Shown here piece by piece: positions 1 to 6,388 of a DNA stretch of 9,217 nucleotides (its first letter is position 1; each line of letters begins with the position of its first letter). This DNA is from Chloroflexota bacterium (GTDB lineage: Bacteria > Chloroflexota > Anaerolineae > Promineifilales > Promineifilaceae): contig JAJRTP010000269.1 of the NCBI GenBank assembly GCA_024278255.1, forward strand, positions 1-9,217. The letters are read 5' to 3'. A program made the translations under genes and the position numbers. Below the pieces are notes generated by a model. The model did not search any database and was not told the DNA's origin. It was given only the letters and a program-made list of their open reading frames with translations.

Positions 1-675
1 AACAGCATTACCAAAATGAAGGATATGCGCATTGACATTGGGGCGAAGGATAAGGATGCTGCTTCCGGCAAAGTGAAAATCGGGGAGCGGGCGGCGTTTG
101 TGACGGCATATGAGGAGTTGGGGGAGACGGCCGTCGCCAAAGCCTTCGATAACCGGGCAGGCTGCGCGGCGTTGGTGGAGCTGCTGCGGGCACGGCCGTA
201 TCCCTTCGATCTCTACGCCGCCTTCACTGTGCAGGAAGAAGTAGGTCTGCGCGGGGCCGAAGTGGCTGCCTATAGTATCAATCCGGACGCCGCCCTCATT
301 CTGGAATGCACCCCGGCTTACGATTTACCCAATGAAGAGGACGCCAGCCCCAACGTGGCTTTGGGCGCCGGCCCGTCACTTTATGTGATGGACAGGGGCA
401 CGTTTCAGTCGCCCCAACTGGTCAGTCACATTATGAAGACGGCCGACGCGCACACCATTCCTTACCAGATTCGCAAACCGGGCGGCGGGGGGACGAATAC
501 GGCCGTTATCCAGCGTGTGCGTGGGGCCATTCCGGCGGCTACCATTGCCGTGCCCGGCCGTTATGCCCATACCCCGGCCATGATGATTAACCTGAAAGAT
601 TATGCCAACGTAGTAAAACTGGCAGAAGCGACCCTGCGGAACTTAACAGCGGAGACAATTATACGTGATGCGTAA
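1..675 (+). CDS. M42 family metallo-aminopeptidase (5'-truncated by window edge)
   Basis: The reading frame is open from base 1, so the N-terminal part (roughly the first 110-130 residues, with the first metal-binding His) lies outside the window; the internal ATG at 16 is not the real start. Visible M42 signatures in order are IDIGAK, the metal-bridging Asp in FDNRAGCA (Asp codon 148-150), the catalytic/metal pair in VQEEVGLRGAE (Glu codons 235-240), ECTPA (Glu at 304-306 where the downstream paralogue has Asp), GGGGTN, and the last metal-ligand His in PGRYAHTP (568-570). M42 enzymes are cytoplasmic di-metal aminopeptidases that usually form TET dodecamers and trim peptides released by larger proteases; many are also annotated 'endoglucanase M'. 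The gene is followed after 74 nt by a second M42 gene on the same strand, so a tandem duplication and shared operon are likely. Family assignment is firm; substrate preference cannot be read from sequence. Confidence 0.93.
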   Translation, partial: NSITKMKDMRIDIGAKDKDAASGKVKIGERAAFVTAYEELGETAVAKAFDNRAGCAALVELLRARPYPFDLYAAFTVQEEVGLRGAEVAAYSINPDAALILECTPAYDLPNEEDASPNVALGAGPSLYVMDRGTFQSPQLVSHIMKTADAHTIPYQIRKPGGGGTNTAVIQRVRGAIPAATIAVPGRYAHTPAMMINLKDYANVVKLAEATLRNLTAETIIRDA

Positions 676-677
676 AA

Positions 678-734
678 TATTGCGTATTGCGTATTGCGTA
701 AAAGCGCAAACTACGCAATACGCAATACGCAATA
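678..734. repeat. Perfect foldback repeat built from TATTGCG heptamers
   Basis: The left arm (678-700) is three tandem copies of TATTGCG plus TA. The right arm (712-734) is its exact reverse complement, giving a 23-bp perfect stem with an 11-nt loop (701-711). It fills almost the whole gap between the two M42 genes, starting 2 nt after the first stop codon; the last codons of that gene (GAT GCG TAA) already resemble the unit. It ends just before the Shine-Dalgarno of the second gene. No U-tract follows, so it is not an ordinary intrinsic terminator; if transcribed it would form a very stable stem that could stabilise or separate the two messages. A single-arm relative lies at 7455-7478. Confidence 0.9.
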
Positions 735-749
735 CGAAACAGAGGCATT

Positions 750-1742
750 ATGAACGAATTGATTAAAAAACTGGTAGAAGCATACGGGCCGTCCGGCTTT
801 GAAGACCAGGTGCGGGCTTTCGTGCGTACCGAGGTGGAGGGGCTGGCAGACGATATTTCGGTAGATGCGATGGGTAATCTGATTGCTCACAAAAAAGGGG
901 ATGGCTCCGGTTTGAAGGTGATGATTGCGGCGCACATGGATGAGATTGGCCTGATGGTGACGCACGTGACGGAGGAGGGATTTCTTCGTTTTACCAATAT
1001 CGGCGGTATCCGGGCGCATACGCTTTTGGGGAACCGGGTGCAGTTTGCGGACGGCCGTATCGGTGTCGTCTACAGTGATCGCATCAAAGACCGCGGTAAA
1101 GTACATCCCCTGAGCAAACATTTCATTGACGTGGGGGCGGACAGCCGGGAGGATTGTCCGGTGGGCGTGGGGGATGCGGCGGGGTTTGTACGGCCGTTTG
1201 TGGCCCAGGGCAGCCGTCTCATTGCCAAAAGCATGGATGACCGCATTGGCTGCGCTGTAGCCATTGAAGCGATGAAACGGCTGGAAAGCAGCCCTCACGA
1301 CATTTACTTTGTCTTTAGTGTCCAGGAAGAAGTAGGCACACGCGGGGCGCAGGCCGCCGCCAACAAACTGGACCCGGACGTCGGCATTGCTCTGGACGTC
1401 ACCCTGACCGGGGACGTGCCGGAAGCGATGCCCATGTCAGTCAGTCTGGGAAAAGGCACGGCGATCAAGGTGAAAGACAGCGGCATGATTGCCCATACCG
1501 GCCTGGTGCGGGTGATGAAACAGCGCGCCGAAGCAGCCGGTATTCCCTACCAACTGGAAGTCCTCACGGCCGGCACGACGGATGCCCGCCCCATTCAGAT
1601 TGCTAACGGGGGGGCGGCGGCCGGCTGCATCTCTATCCCTTGCCGCTATGTCCATTCCCAAAGTGAAATGGTGGATGCGGCCGACGTGGAAAATTCGGTG
1701 AGGTTACTGGTGGAAATCCTGGCGAATCCGATTGATTTGTAG
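750..1742 (+). CDS. M42 family metallo-aminopeptidase (complete, 330 aa)
   Basis: Complete M42 peptidase of normal family length. The metal and catalytic residues are all present with the family's usual spacing: His62 and Asp64 in AAHMDEIG, bridging Asp163 in KSMDDRIG, general-base Glu193 and metal-ligand Glu194 in VQEEVGTRGA, Asp216 in IALDVT, and His302 in PCRYVHSQ. The start ATG at 750 is preceded by AGAGG (741-745). No signal peptide is visible, so the enzyme is cytoplasmic. It should remove N-terminal residues from short peptides as a TET-type oligomer. The upstream neighbour is a paralogue: both share the 14-nt stretch CAGGAAGAAGTAGG over the catalytic Glu pair. A mixed oligomer of the two is possible, since hetero-TET particles are known in archaea, but that is inference. 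Two terminator-like hairpins follow at 1877-1927 and 1977-2020. Confidence 0.95.
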   Translation: MNELIKKLVEAYGPSGFEDQVRAFVRTEVEGLADDISVDAMGNLIAHKKGDGSGLKVMIAAHMDEIGLMVTHVTEEGFLRFTNIGGIRAHTLLGNRVQFADGRIGVVYSDRIKDRGKVHPLSKHFIDVGADSREDCPVGVGDAAGFVRPFVAQGSRLIAKSMDDRIGCAVAIEAMKRLESSPHDIYFVFSVQEEVGTRGAQAAANKLDPDVGIALDVTLTGDVPEAMPMSVSLGKGTAIKVKDSGMIAHTGLVRVMKQRAEAAGIPYQLEVLTAGTTDARPIQIANGGAAAGCISIPCRYVHSQSEMVDAADVENSVRLLVEILANPIDL

Positions 1743-1876
1743 GGGTAATTGGGTAATTGAGTCGTGAGTAAAAGCATTACGATTTGTGGTTCAATGGCTT
1801 TTGCCTATGCTTTTCAGAAGCCGGTCTTTGTTTTGCACACTCTTGGTGAATAAAGTTGTAAAGTTGAGGTGCTGAG

Positions 1877-1927
1877 GGTTCAAACTGCAAACTTGCGGGG
1901 CAAGTTGAGCAACCTGAACCTGTTTTT
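1877..1927 (+). terminator. Candidate intrinsic terminator after the M42 pair
   Basis: GGTTCA (1877-1882) pairs with TGAACC (1915-1920), and AACTTGC (1890-1896) pairs with GCAAGTT (1900-1906) around a GGG loop, with a mismatched segment between. The stem is followed directly by TGTTTTT (1921-1927). This stem plus U-tract architecture fits a rho-independent terminator about 180 nt past the second M42 stop codon; the internal mismatches make it weaker than a textbook case. Confidence 0.5.
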
Positions 1928-1976
1928 GGCCGACACAATTCAAATCTCCCAACCGTAAATCGTCAATCAAAAATCG

Positions 1977-2020
1977 AGCGTGCAGGAATTATCAGGTTCC
2001 TGCACGCTTTCTGTTGTGTT
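1977..2020. terminator. Candidate bidirectional terminator hairpin
   Basis: AGCGTGCAGGAA (1977-1988) and TTCCTGCACGCT (1997-2008) form a perfect 12-bp stem with an 8-nt loop, followed by TTTCTGTTGTGTTTT. On the other strand the stem is followed by CGATTTTTG, so it could stop transcription from either side. It probably insulates the M42 genes from the secreted-protein gene downstream. Confidence 0.6.
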
Positions 2021-2065
2021 TTGCCCATTTACTATCTTTTAAGTGCCAGTACAATAGAAGCATAT

Positions 2066-2160
2066 GGGATGGTTCAAATTTCCCTTAACAACTTGTAGGG
2101 CGATTTACAAAATCGCCCTACAAAGTGTCAAGCTGAATTTCCGGGTTACTGAACCATCCC
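2066..2160. mobile_element. MITE-like foldback element, 95 bp, 8-bp target duplication
   Basis: The element begins GGGATGGTTCA and ends TGAACCATCCC, an 11-bp perfect terminal inverted repeat. The similarity continues inward imperfectly: AAATT-3-CTT-1-ACA occurs in both arms, the right arm carrying 9 extra bases. The direct repeat AAGCATAT flanks it on both sides (2058-2065 and 2161-2168), as expected of an 8-bp target-site duplication. It is too short to encode a transposase, so it would have to be moved in trans. An 8-bp duplication is compatible with several families (ISL3, IS66, IS1595, IS256, ISAs1); I cannot assign one. It lies 79 bp upstream of the secreted-protein start codon and may alter that promoter. 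Confidence 0.8.
2093..2123. repeat. Central hairpin of the MITE-like element
   Basis: TTGTAGGGCGATTT (2093-2106) pairs perfectly with AAATCGCCCTACAA (2110-2123) across a 3-nt loop, a 14-bp stem. The inner word GGGCGATTT...AAATCGCCC recurs as a free-standing hairpin at 8221-8241, so this core belongs to a wider repeat family and is not only the fold of this insertion. Confidence 0.85.
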
Positions 2161-2239
2161 AAGCATATTATCAAATATGCCGGTTGTCCGGTGGGGGAAG
2201 CTGTAGGCGAACCACCTTTACACTAAAAAGGAGTATCCG

Positions 2240-4303
2240 ATGCGCAAATTCTGGTTTGTTGGTTCTGTTTTGTTTGGTGTTGGCTTATTGATTTTTTCCC
2301 TGGTTTTGGCTAATGCAGCCAATCGTTCAGTCAGGGCATTGGAGAAAGAGGCTGTGGCGGAAGTGACTGCGCCAACCCTTCAGTTGATCCCCGATTGTAG
2401 CAGCGGACCTGACATACAATTTAACGTTCTCGGTTTTAATTGGGATGTAGCTGAAGGTATTGTTTTGCAGTGGGATGGTGTAGACCAGCTTTTGCTGCCA
2501 GCCAATACCCATTCGGGCAGTTTTTCTTACACGTGGACATTTACCGGGGTAGCAGATGGGCAGCATGAGGTGCGGGCTTTTTCTACCGGTGTGGGCAGTG
2601 AGTATGATGAAGCTGTCCAAAATTATACTGTGCCTTGCGGCGGTGTTACTGACGCACCCCCTTCCGGCACGGATATTATAATCAGCCGTCAGGCAGATGA
2701 GGGGATTATCAGCACCTCCAGCCAGTCTGTTTTTGGTCCGAATATTTGTGTCCATTATGGCGATCCGTTCTCGCCGTGGAATAGTCCGTGGCAGCCGGGG
2801 GCGTACACTTACCAGTACCGGATAAAAATCCCTGCCGGTTATGCCCATGACGTCGTGCGTGTGGAGTTGTTTGATCCGGATTCCATGAACCGGGCGGACA
2901 ATACGCATACCATTACTCGCACGGCCAACGCGGTTTCGCCCAGCTTGCCGCTTACAAGCACCCTGCAGTGCGGGATTAACGGCGGCAGTTCCAATCGTAA
3001 AAATCCTTGCATTTTACGCACGGGTGAAGTGGACGGTAGCGGTACGCCGGTAGGCGGTTTGAATTTGGATCAGGTCAACCCGAACTGGTTTGTGCGCGTG
3101 GATGAGAATAGAGGGGCTGGCGCGGCTCCGGGCAACGGGCAATGCGGTTCACCGGCTAATTATAATCCGGCTTTTAATACGGCGACGTTTTTTCAATTGT
3201 ATTACTTCCGGCAAAATGCCCCAGATGTGACGGAACGGGTGAATCTGGCGGCGTATACTGGACAAACAGGGGACGGAGTGCGGGATGCTGGTGACCATAA
3301 TACCGATCTGCGCTGGGTGTCGCCGGGGGCGGATGCAGGGGTGCCGGTTGATCCCGGTTCGTCAGCTACGTTTGAGGTGGATTTAACGCAGGATACGCTC
3401 AATATTATCACGGATACGACGACAGGCGACCGGTATTTGTATCTGGACGTGACCGGTTTGAGCGGCGCGTCGGACAATAATTTTGAGATTTGGGCCGGAC
3501 CGCCTGTTTATACGGCTACAGTGCCCAGTGAAGTGAATGCCCGCAATCTGTACTTGCTCGACAATCCGGGGGCGCATGATTCGGCCGGGGTCAAGGTGTA
3601 TGCGCTGGATTATCTGCCGCAGGATTCCAAGTGGACACGCCCTTTGGAGATTCCGCTGGTAGATTTAACGGCCGCCGATGCCGGGGCAATTTTCCGTATC
3701 AGCTTGTATGATTCGGATGCCGGCTCGCGGCCGCCCGTCACCTTTTTTATAGATACCATCCCGGAGGGTGACTGGTCTATGACTTTCGGGATGCCTGGTG
3801 TAGATGATCCGGATGGGCTTCCTGACGGAGTGCGCTGCCGGCCGGGTTCTTGCTCAACCCAGTGGGTAGACCCGGCTTACAAACTGACATTGCCTGTCAC
3901 GTTAACCGGCGGCCGTTTGATGGCCCGGTATATTGGTGGTTTTAGTGATTCGTATGGCTGGCAGGTGGAACGAGTGGTTACGGCCGTGCCTCCCGTAAAA
4001 GCCAATATCACCGGCCCTGTCTCTGGTACGGTGGGCATCACAGACACATTCTCTGCTTTTGTGACGCCTATTACCGTAGACTGGCCTTTGACGTATACCT
4101 GGCAAATTGACGGGCAAGCGCCCCTTGTGCGCGTGTCTGACAAGACGATGGATAGTGTTGACGTGGTTTGGACGAGCGGAGGTAATCATACGGTGGCGCT
4201 CCGTGTGACTAATGCCGGCGGAGAGATTCTTAGTACAGAGACAACAATTGTTGCCGGTACGCGCTTCTACTATTTGCCGTTGATCATCAAAGAAGCTCAA
4301 TAA
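2240..4303 (+). CDS. Secreted protein of unknown function with PKD/Ig-like C-terminal domain (687 aa)
   Basis: The start ATG at 2240 has the strong Shine-Dalgarno AAGGAG (2228-2233) at 6 nt. Residues 1-26 form a clear signal peptide: basic MRK, a hydrophobic core, then a likely cleavage after LVLANA. Residues 43-135 look like an Ig-type beta sandwich (LQWDG, YTWTF, HEVRAFS, YTVPC). Residues 140-555 form an extended, Asp/Gly/Thr-rich body with no family I recognise; VRVELFDPDS (207-215) and FRISLYDSDAGS (485-496) suggest repeated beta-sandwich modules. Residues 588-672 resemble a PKD-type domain (LTYTWQIDG, GGNHTVALRVTNAGG). The protein ends FYYLPLIIKEAQ. Eight Cys (53, 133, 170, 244, 257, 302, 533, 538) lie outside the signal peptide and could form disulfides. 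No catalytic motif is apparent. A surface or matrix structural role is inference. Only one ACGGCCGT octamer lies in this 2-kb gene, and by eye it is richer in A/T than its neighbours. Confidence 0.9.
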   Translation: MRKFWFVGSVLFGVGLLIFSLVLANAANRSVRALEKEAVAEVTAPTLQLIPDCSSGPDIQFNVLGFNWDVAEGIVLQWDGVDQLLLPANTHSGSFSYTWTFTGVADGQHEVRAFSTGVGSEYDEAVQNYTVPCGGVTDAPPSGTDIIISRQADEGIISTSSQSVFGPNICVHYGDPFSPWNSPWQPGAYTYQYRIKIPAGYAHDVVRVELFDPDSMNRADNTHTITRTANAVSPSLPLTSTLQCGINGGSSNRKNPCILRTGEVDGSGTPVGGLNLDQVNPNWFVRVDENRGAGAAPGNGQCGSPANYNPAFNTATFFQLYYFRQNAPDVTERVNLAAYTGQTGDGVRDAGDHNTDLRWVSPGADAGVPVDPGSSATFEVDLTQDTLNIITDTTTGDRYLYLDVTGLSGASDNNFEIWAGPPVYTATVPSEVNARNLYLLDNPGAHDSAGVKVYALDYLPQDSKWTRPLEIPLVDLTAADAGAIFRISLYDSDAGSRPPVTFFIDTIPEGDWSMTFGMPGVDDPDGLPDGVRCRPGSCSTQWVDPAYKLTLPVTLTGGRLMARYIGGFSDSYGWQVERVVTAVPPVKANITGPVSGTVGITDTFSAFVTPITVDWPLTYTWQIDGQAPLVRVSDKTMDSVDVVWTSGGNHTVALRVTNAGGEILSTETTIVAGTRFYYLPLIIKEAQ

Positions 4304-5175
4304 TCAATGGGTAGGAGTTGGCCGGTATCTTTGCGGCGGGGGAGGTAGATGGTGAAGGTGGCGCCGCCGTCGGGGTTGTTGCCGGCCTGGATACGGCCGT
4401 GATGCTGTTTCATAATCCGCCGGGCAATGTATAACCCCAGACCGGTACCTTTGCCTTGCGGCTTGGTGGTGAAGAACGGCTCGTAGATTTTGTCCATAAT
4501 GGCCGGGTCAATCCCGGAACCGGTATCGGCAATGGAGACGGCGTAGGTTTCTACGGCCGTCTTTTTGCCATCAGAACCATTCAGCCGCGAACCGGCGGGC
4601 AAAACCCAGGATTTCACCGTGACTGTGCCGCCATCGGGCAGCATGGCGTCGCGGGCATTGATGAGCAGATTGATGAGTACCTGTGTCAGCCCATTGTGAT
4701 CGCAAACAATCGTTTTGAAATCGTCGGCCAACTCTTTTTGGATGAGGATGTTGTATTCGCCCTGGAATTGGTGGCGGACGAGCGTCAGGGCGTCTTCGAT
4801 GATCATGTTCAGGTCGGTGACGGCCGTTTGCCCCTCTTCATCATAGGAATAATTGCGTAACACTTCCACTGTACGGGCGGCGCGCCAGGCGCTTTGCTCA
4901 ATCATCTCGATATATTTGAGCAGTTGCGCCATGCTCAAAGAATTATCTTCCACTTCATGCTGCAAATTGCTGCACGTCGCTGTGATGATGCTGAGCGGTG
5001 TATTGAGTTCATGGGCCACGCTGGCCGTTAGCACGCCAATGCCGGCCATTCGTTGGATGCGCGTCAACGCTTCATTGATCCGGTTTGATTTGGGGTGATT
5101 GTTGGCCCTGACCACCGTGTTTTCTACCGCTTGTTCAGGTGTTTTCACTGCGGTCTCTACGTTTATATTCACCAT
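4297..5175 (-). CDS. Soluble sensor histidine kinase without visible input domain (292 aa)
   Basis: A HisKA dimerisation domain (about residues 40-110) carries the phospho-acceptor His55 in ASVAHELNTPL. A HATPase_c domain (about 155-282) carries the N box LINLLINARDAM (Asn169, Asn173), the G1 box ADTGSGI (Asp217), the F box YEPFFTTK (234-235) and the G2 box GKGTGLGLYI (241-250). The kinase core is therefore intact. The organisation resembles NtrB/ZraS-type kinases, but only about 40 N-terminal residues precede HisKA: no membrane segment, PAS or GAF domain is seen. It is probably cytoplasmic and may take its signal from a partner protein. I chose ATG 5175 because AGAGG sits 4 nt upstream; the longer frame opens only with a TTG at 5247 lacking a ribosome site. 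No response regulator is in the window. The 3' end overlaps the convergent secreted-protein gene by 7 nt. Confidence 0.93.
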   Translation of the reverse strand: MVNINVETAVKTPEQAVENTVVRANNHPKSNRINEALTRIQRMAGIGVLTASVAHELNTPLSIITATCSNLQHEVEDNSLSMAQLLKYIEMIEQSAWRAARTVEVLRNYSYDEEGQTAVTDLNMIIEDALTLVRHQFQGEYNILIQKELADDFKTIVCDHNGLTQVLINLLINARDAMLPDGGTVTVKSWVLPAGSRLNGSDGKKTAVETYAVSIADTGSGIDPAIMDKIYEPFFTTKPQGKGTGLGLYIARRIMKQHHGRIQAGNNPDGGATFTIYLPRRKDTGQLLPIDY

Positions 5176-5185
5176 AATGCCTCTG
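5173..5185 (-). promoter_or_regulatory. Ribosome binding site deciding the kinase start
   Basis: Read on the minus strand this is CAGAGGCATTATG: Shine-Dalgarno AGAGG, 4-nt spacer, ATG. The same 13 bases occur at 740-752 in front of the complete M42 gene. The match supports the ATG at 5175 over the upstream TTG at 5247. Confidence 0.7.
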
Positions 5186-5355
5186 AATGTTATCTTCCCA
5201 GACGAATGCGAGGGGCACACAACTTCCTGAAGTCCGTCAAGGCGCAAATTTAGTTGGTGCTGCTTCCTGAATAGGATACGTCAGGTGGCGCGCGGCGTCC
5301 GTATGTGCCCCGTAAATTCAACGTGAAGGCGGCGTGAACGGTGATCAGTGGACAG

Positions 5356-5411
5356 TATTCAGTTTTCAGTGTTCAGTGAGAGACAGCAAACTGAATACTG
5401 AAAACTGAATA
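5356..5411. repeat. Foldback repeat of TTCAGT-like units
   Basis: The arms at 5356-5377 and 5390-5411 are reverse complements over 22 nt with one mismatch (a G:U pair in RNA), around a 12-nt loop. Each arm is itself made of reiterated hexamer-like units (ATTCAGT, TTTTCAGT, GTTCAGT). It lies in the divergent gap between the kinase and the first glycosyltransferase, directly upstream of the candidate promoter at 5430. It is unrelated in sequence to the TATTGCG repeat, though built the same way. No U-tract follows. Confidence 0.88.
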
Positions 5412-5429
5412 AGATAATTCCCCTTTTCA

Positions 5430-5458
5430 TTGGCTGAGGGTTAGGGGCAGGTTACACT
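5430..5458 (+). promoter_or_regulatory. Candidate promoter giving a leaderless glycosyltransferase mRNA
   Basis: TTGGCT (5430-5435), a 17-nt spacer and TACACT (5453-5458) each match 4 of 6 positions of sigma-70 -35 and -10 boxes. Only 6 nt separate the -10 box from the ATG at 5465, so transcription would begin at or next to the start codon. No Shine-Dalgarno is visible at normal spacing (the nearest G-run, 5444-5447, is 17 nt away). The same GGTTACACT word precedes the minus-strand glycosyltransferase at 8175. Confidence 0.45.
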
Positions 5459-5464
5459 ATTTGT

Positions 5465-6388
5465 ATGATTGATGTGGCCGTTGTCATTGTTAGTTGGAAT
5501 GTGCGAGATTATCTGGTGAAATGTCTCCGTTCAGTTTATGCTGAACTGGGGCGTAACGGCTTGAGTGGCGAGGTTTTTGTGGTAGATAACGCCTCCACGG
5601 ACGGTACGGCCGAATTGGTAACGCATCTTTTTCCTCGTGTACACCTCATTCAAAATGAAGATAATCCGGGGTTTGGCAAGGCGAATAATCAGGGCATGGA
5701 AGCGGCGGCGGAGTACGAACCGCGTTATTACTTTTTATTGAATCCGGATACGGTGGTGCATCCCGGCGCTTTGCAGGCGTTGGTACAATGTCTGGAAGAA
5801 CGGCCGGATGCGGGAATGGCCGGAGCGCGGTTGATGTATGGCGACGGCCGTTTCCAGCACAGCGCTTTTTGTTTTCCCGGACTGATGCAGTTGGCTTTCG
5901 ATTTGTTTCCCATGCCCACCCGCCTGTATGACAGTCGCTGGAACGGCCGTTATCCTAAATCCCTCTATCACCGCAACAAGGAACCATTCCGCATTGACCA
6001 CCCTCTGGGAGCCACCATGCTGGTGCGGGCGGACGTGGCCGAAGCGACTGACGGCTTTGACGAATCCTTCCGCATGTACTGCGAAGAGATTGACTGGAGT
6101 TGGCGGGTGAAGGCGGCCGGCTGGAAGATTTATGCCGTGCCTCGCGCCGAAATTATCCATTACGGCGGGGAAAGTACGCGGCAGGTACCGGCCCAATCCA
6201 TCGTTGATTTATGGAGTAGCCGCGCCCGTTTGTATCGTCAGATTCACGGCCGTTTCCGGGCTAATCTGGCCGCTAAAATGGTGACGGTGGGCATGAAAAA
6301 GAAAGCAGCCAGAGCCAAAGACCCGGAAATGAAACGTGCCTATCTGGAAATCTCCCGCATTTGGCAGTCCACCAATGGCAGCAAATAA
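5465..6388 (+). CDS. Family 2 glycosyltransferase, WbbL/rhamnosyltransferase-like (307 aa)
   Basis: GT-A fold glycosyltransferase of family 2. It shows the N-terminal nucleotide-binding strand VAVVIVSWNVRDYL, Asp41 in VVDNASTDGT, the strand-end motif ENPG-type NEDNPGFGKANNQG (64-77), the metal/nucleotide-binding NPD (93-95, replacing DxD), the acceptor-side GATMLVRADV (182-191), and the catalytic acidic motif CEEIDWSWR (206-214). This pattern, with NPD and EE/D-WxxR, is typical of WbbL-like rhamnosyltransferases acting on polyprenyl-linked glycans; the actual sugar is not determinable. No membrane segment is seen, so it would work at the inner face of the membrane. The next gene overlaps its 3' end by 14 nt, implying co-transcription. 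The ATG 5465 start has no ribosome site but lies right behind a candidate promoter. Confidence 0.93.
   Translation: MIDVAVVIVSWNVRDYLVKCLRSVYAELGRNGLSGEVFVVDNASTDGTAELVTHLFPRVHLIQNEDNPGFGKANNQGMEAAAEYEPRYYFLLNPDTVVHPGALQALVQCLEERPDAGMAGARLMYGDGRFQHSAFCFPGLMQLAFDLFPMPTRLYDSRWNGRYPKSLYHRNKEPFRIDHPLGATMLVRADVAEATDGFDESFRMYCEEIDWSWRVKAAGWKIYAVPRAEIIHYGGESTRQVPAQSIVDLWSSRARLYRQIHGRFRANLAAKMVTVGMKKKAARAKDPEMKRAYLEISRIWQSTNGSK

Larger units (their letters stand above)
1743..2239. other. Gene-free gap with terminators and a MITE-like insertion
   Basis: No credible coding region was found on either strand; the small open frame at 2064-2291 runs through the inserted repeat and out of frame into the next gene, and is rejected. 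The first about 130 bp are featureless, A/T-richer sequence. Then come two terminator-like hairpins, a 95-bp foldback element with target duplication, and about 70 bp of leader ending in the Shine-Dalgarno AAGGAG (2228-2233) of the secreted protein gene. TATTAT (2166-2171) is a possible -10 box just outside the insertion, but I see no good -35 partner. Confidence 0.7.

Noticed and set aside
678..734. Foldback repeat as a CRISPR or intrinsic terminator
   Set aside because: There are no spaced direct repeats of CRISPR length and no U-tract after the stem.
1155..2195. Shared 12-mer TTGTCCGGTGGG in the M42 gene and the later leader
   Set aside because: One copy is coding and the other intergenic with no further similarity; a 12-base match is expected by chance at this scale.
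2064..2291. Open frame of 75 codons across the MITE and the start of the secreted-protein gene
   Set aside because: It lies mostly on the inverted repeat, lacks a ribosome site and overlaps a well-supported start in another frame.
5176..5247. N-terminal extension of the histidine kinase from TTG 5247
   Set aside because: No Shine-Dalgarno precedes the TTG, while the ATG at 5175 has AGAGG at 4 nt; the extra 24 residues show no domain.
5223..5271. Direct repeat CTTCCTGAA 40 bp apart upstream of the kinase as an operator
   Set aside because: It is only 9 bp, with no symmetry and no clear promoter nearby; too weak to annotate.
6336..6374. GTG start for the WaaE-like glycosyltransferase
   Set aside because: It would extend 13 non-family residues into the upstream gene; ATG 6375 fits family N-termini better.
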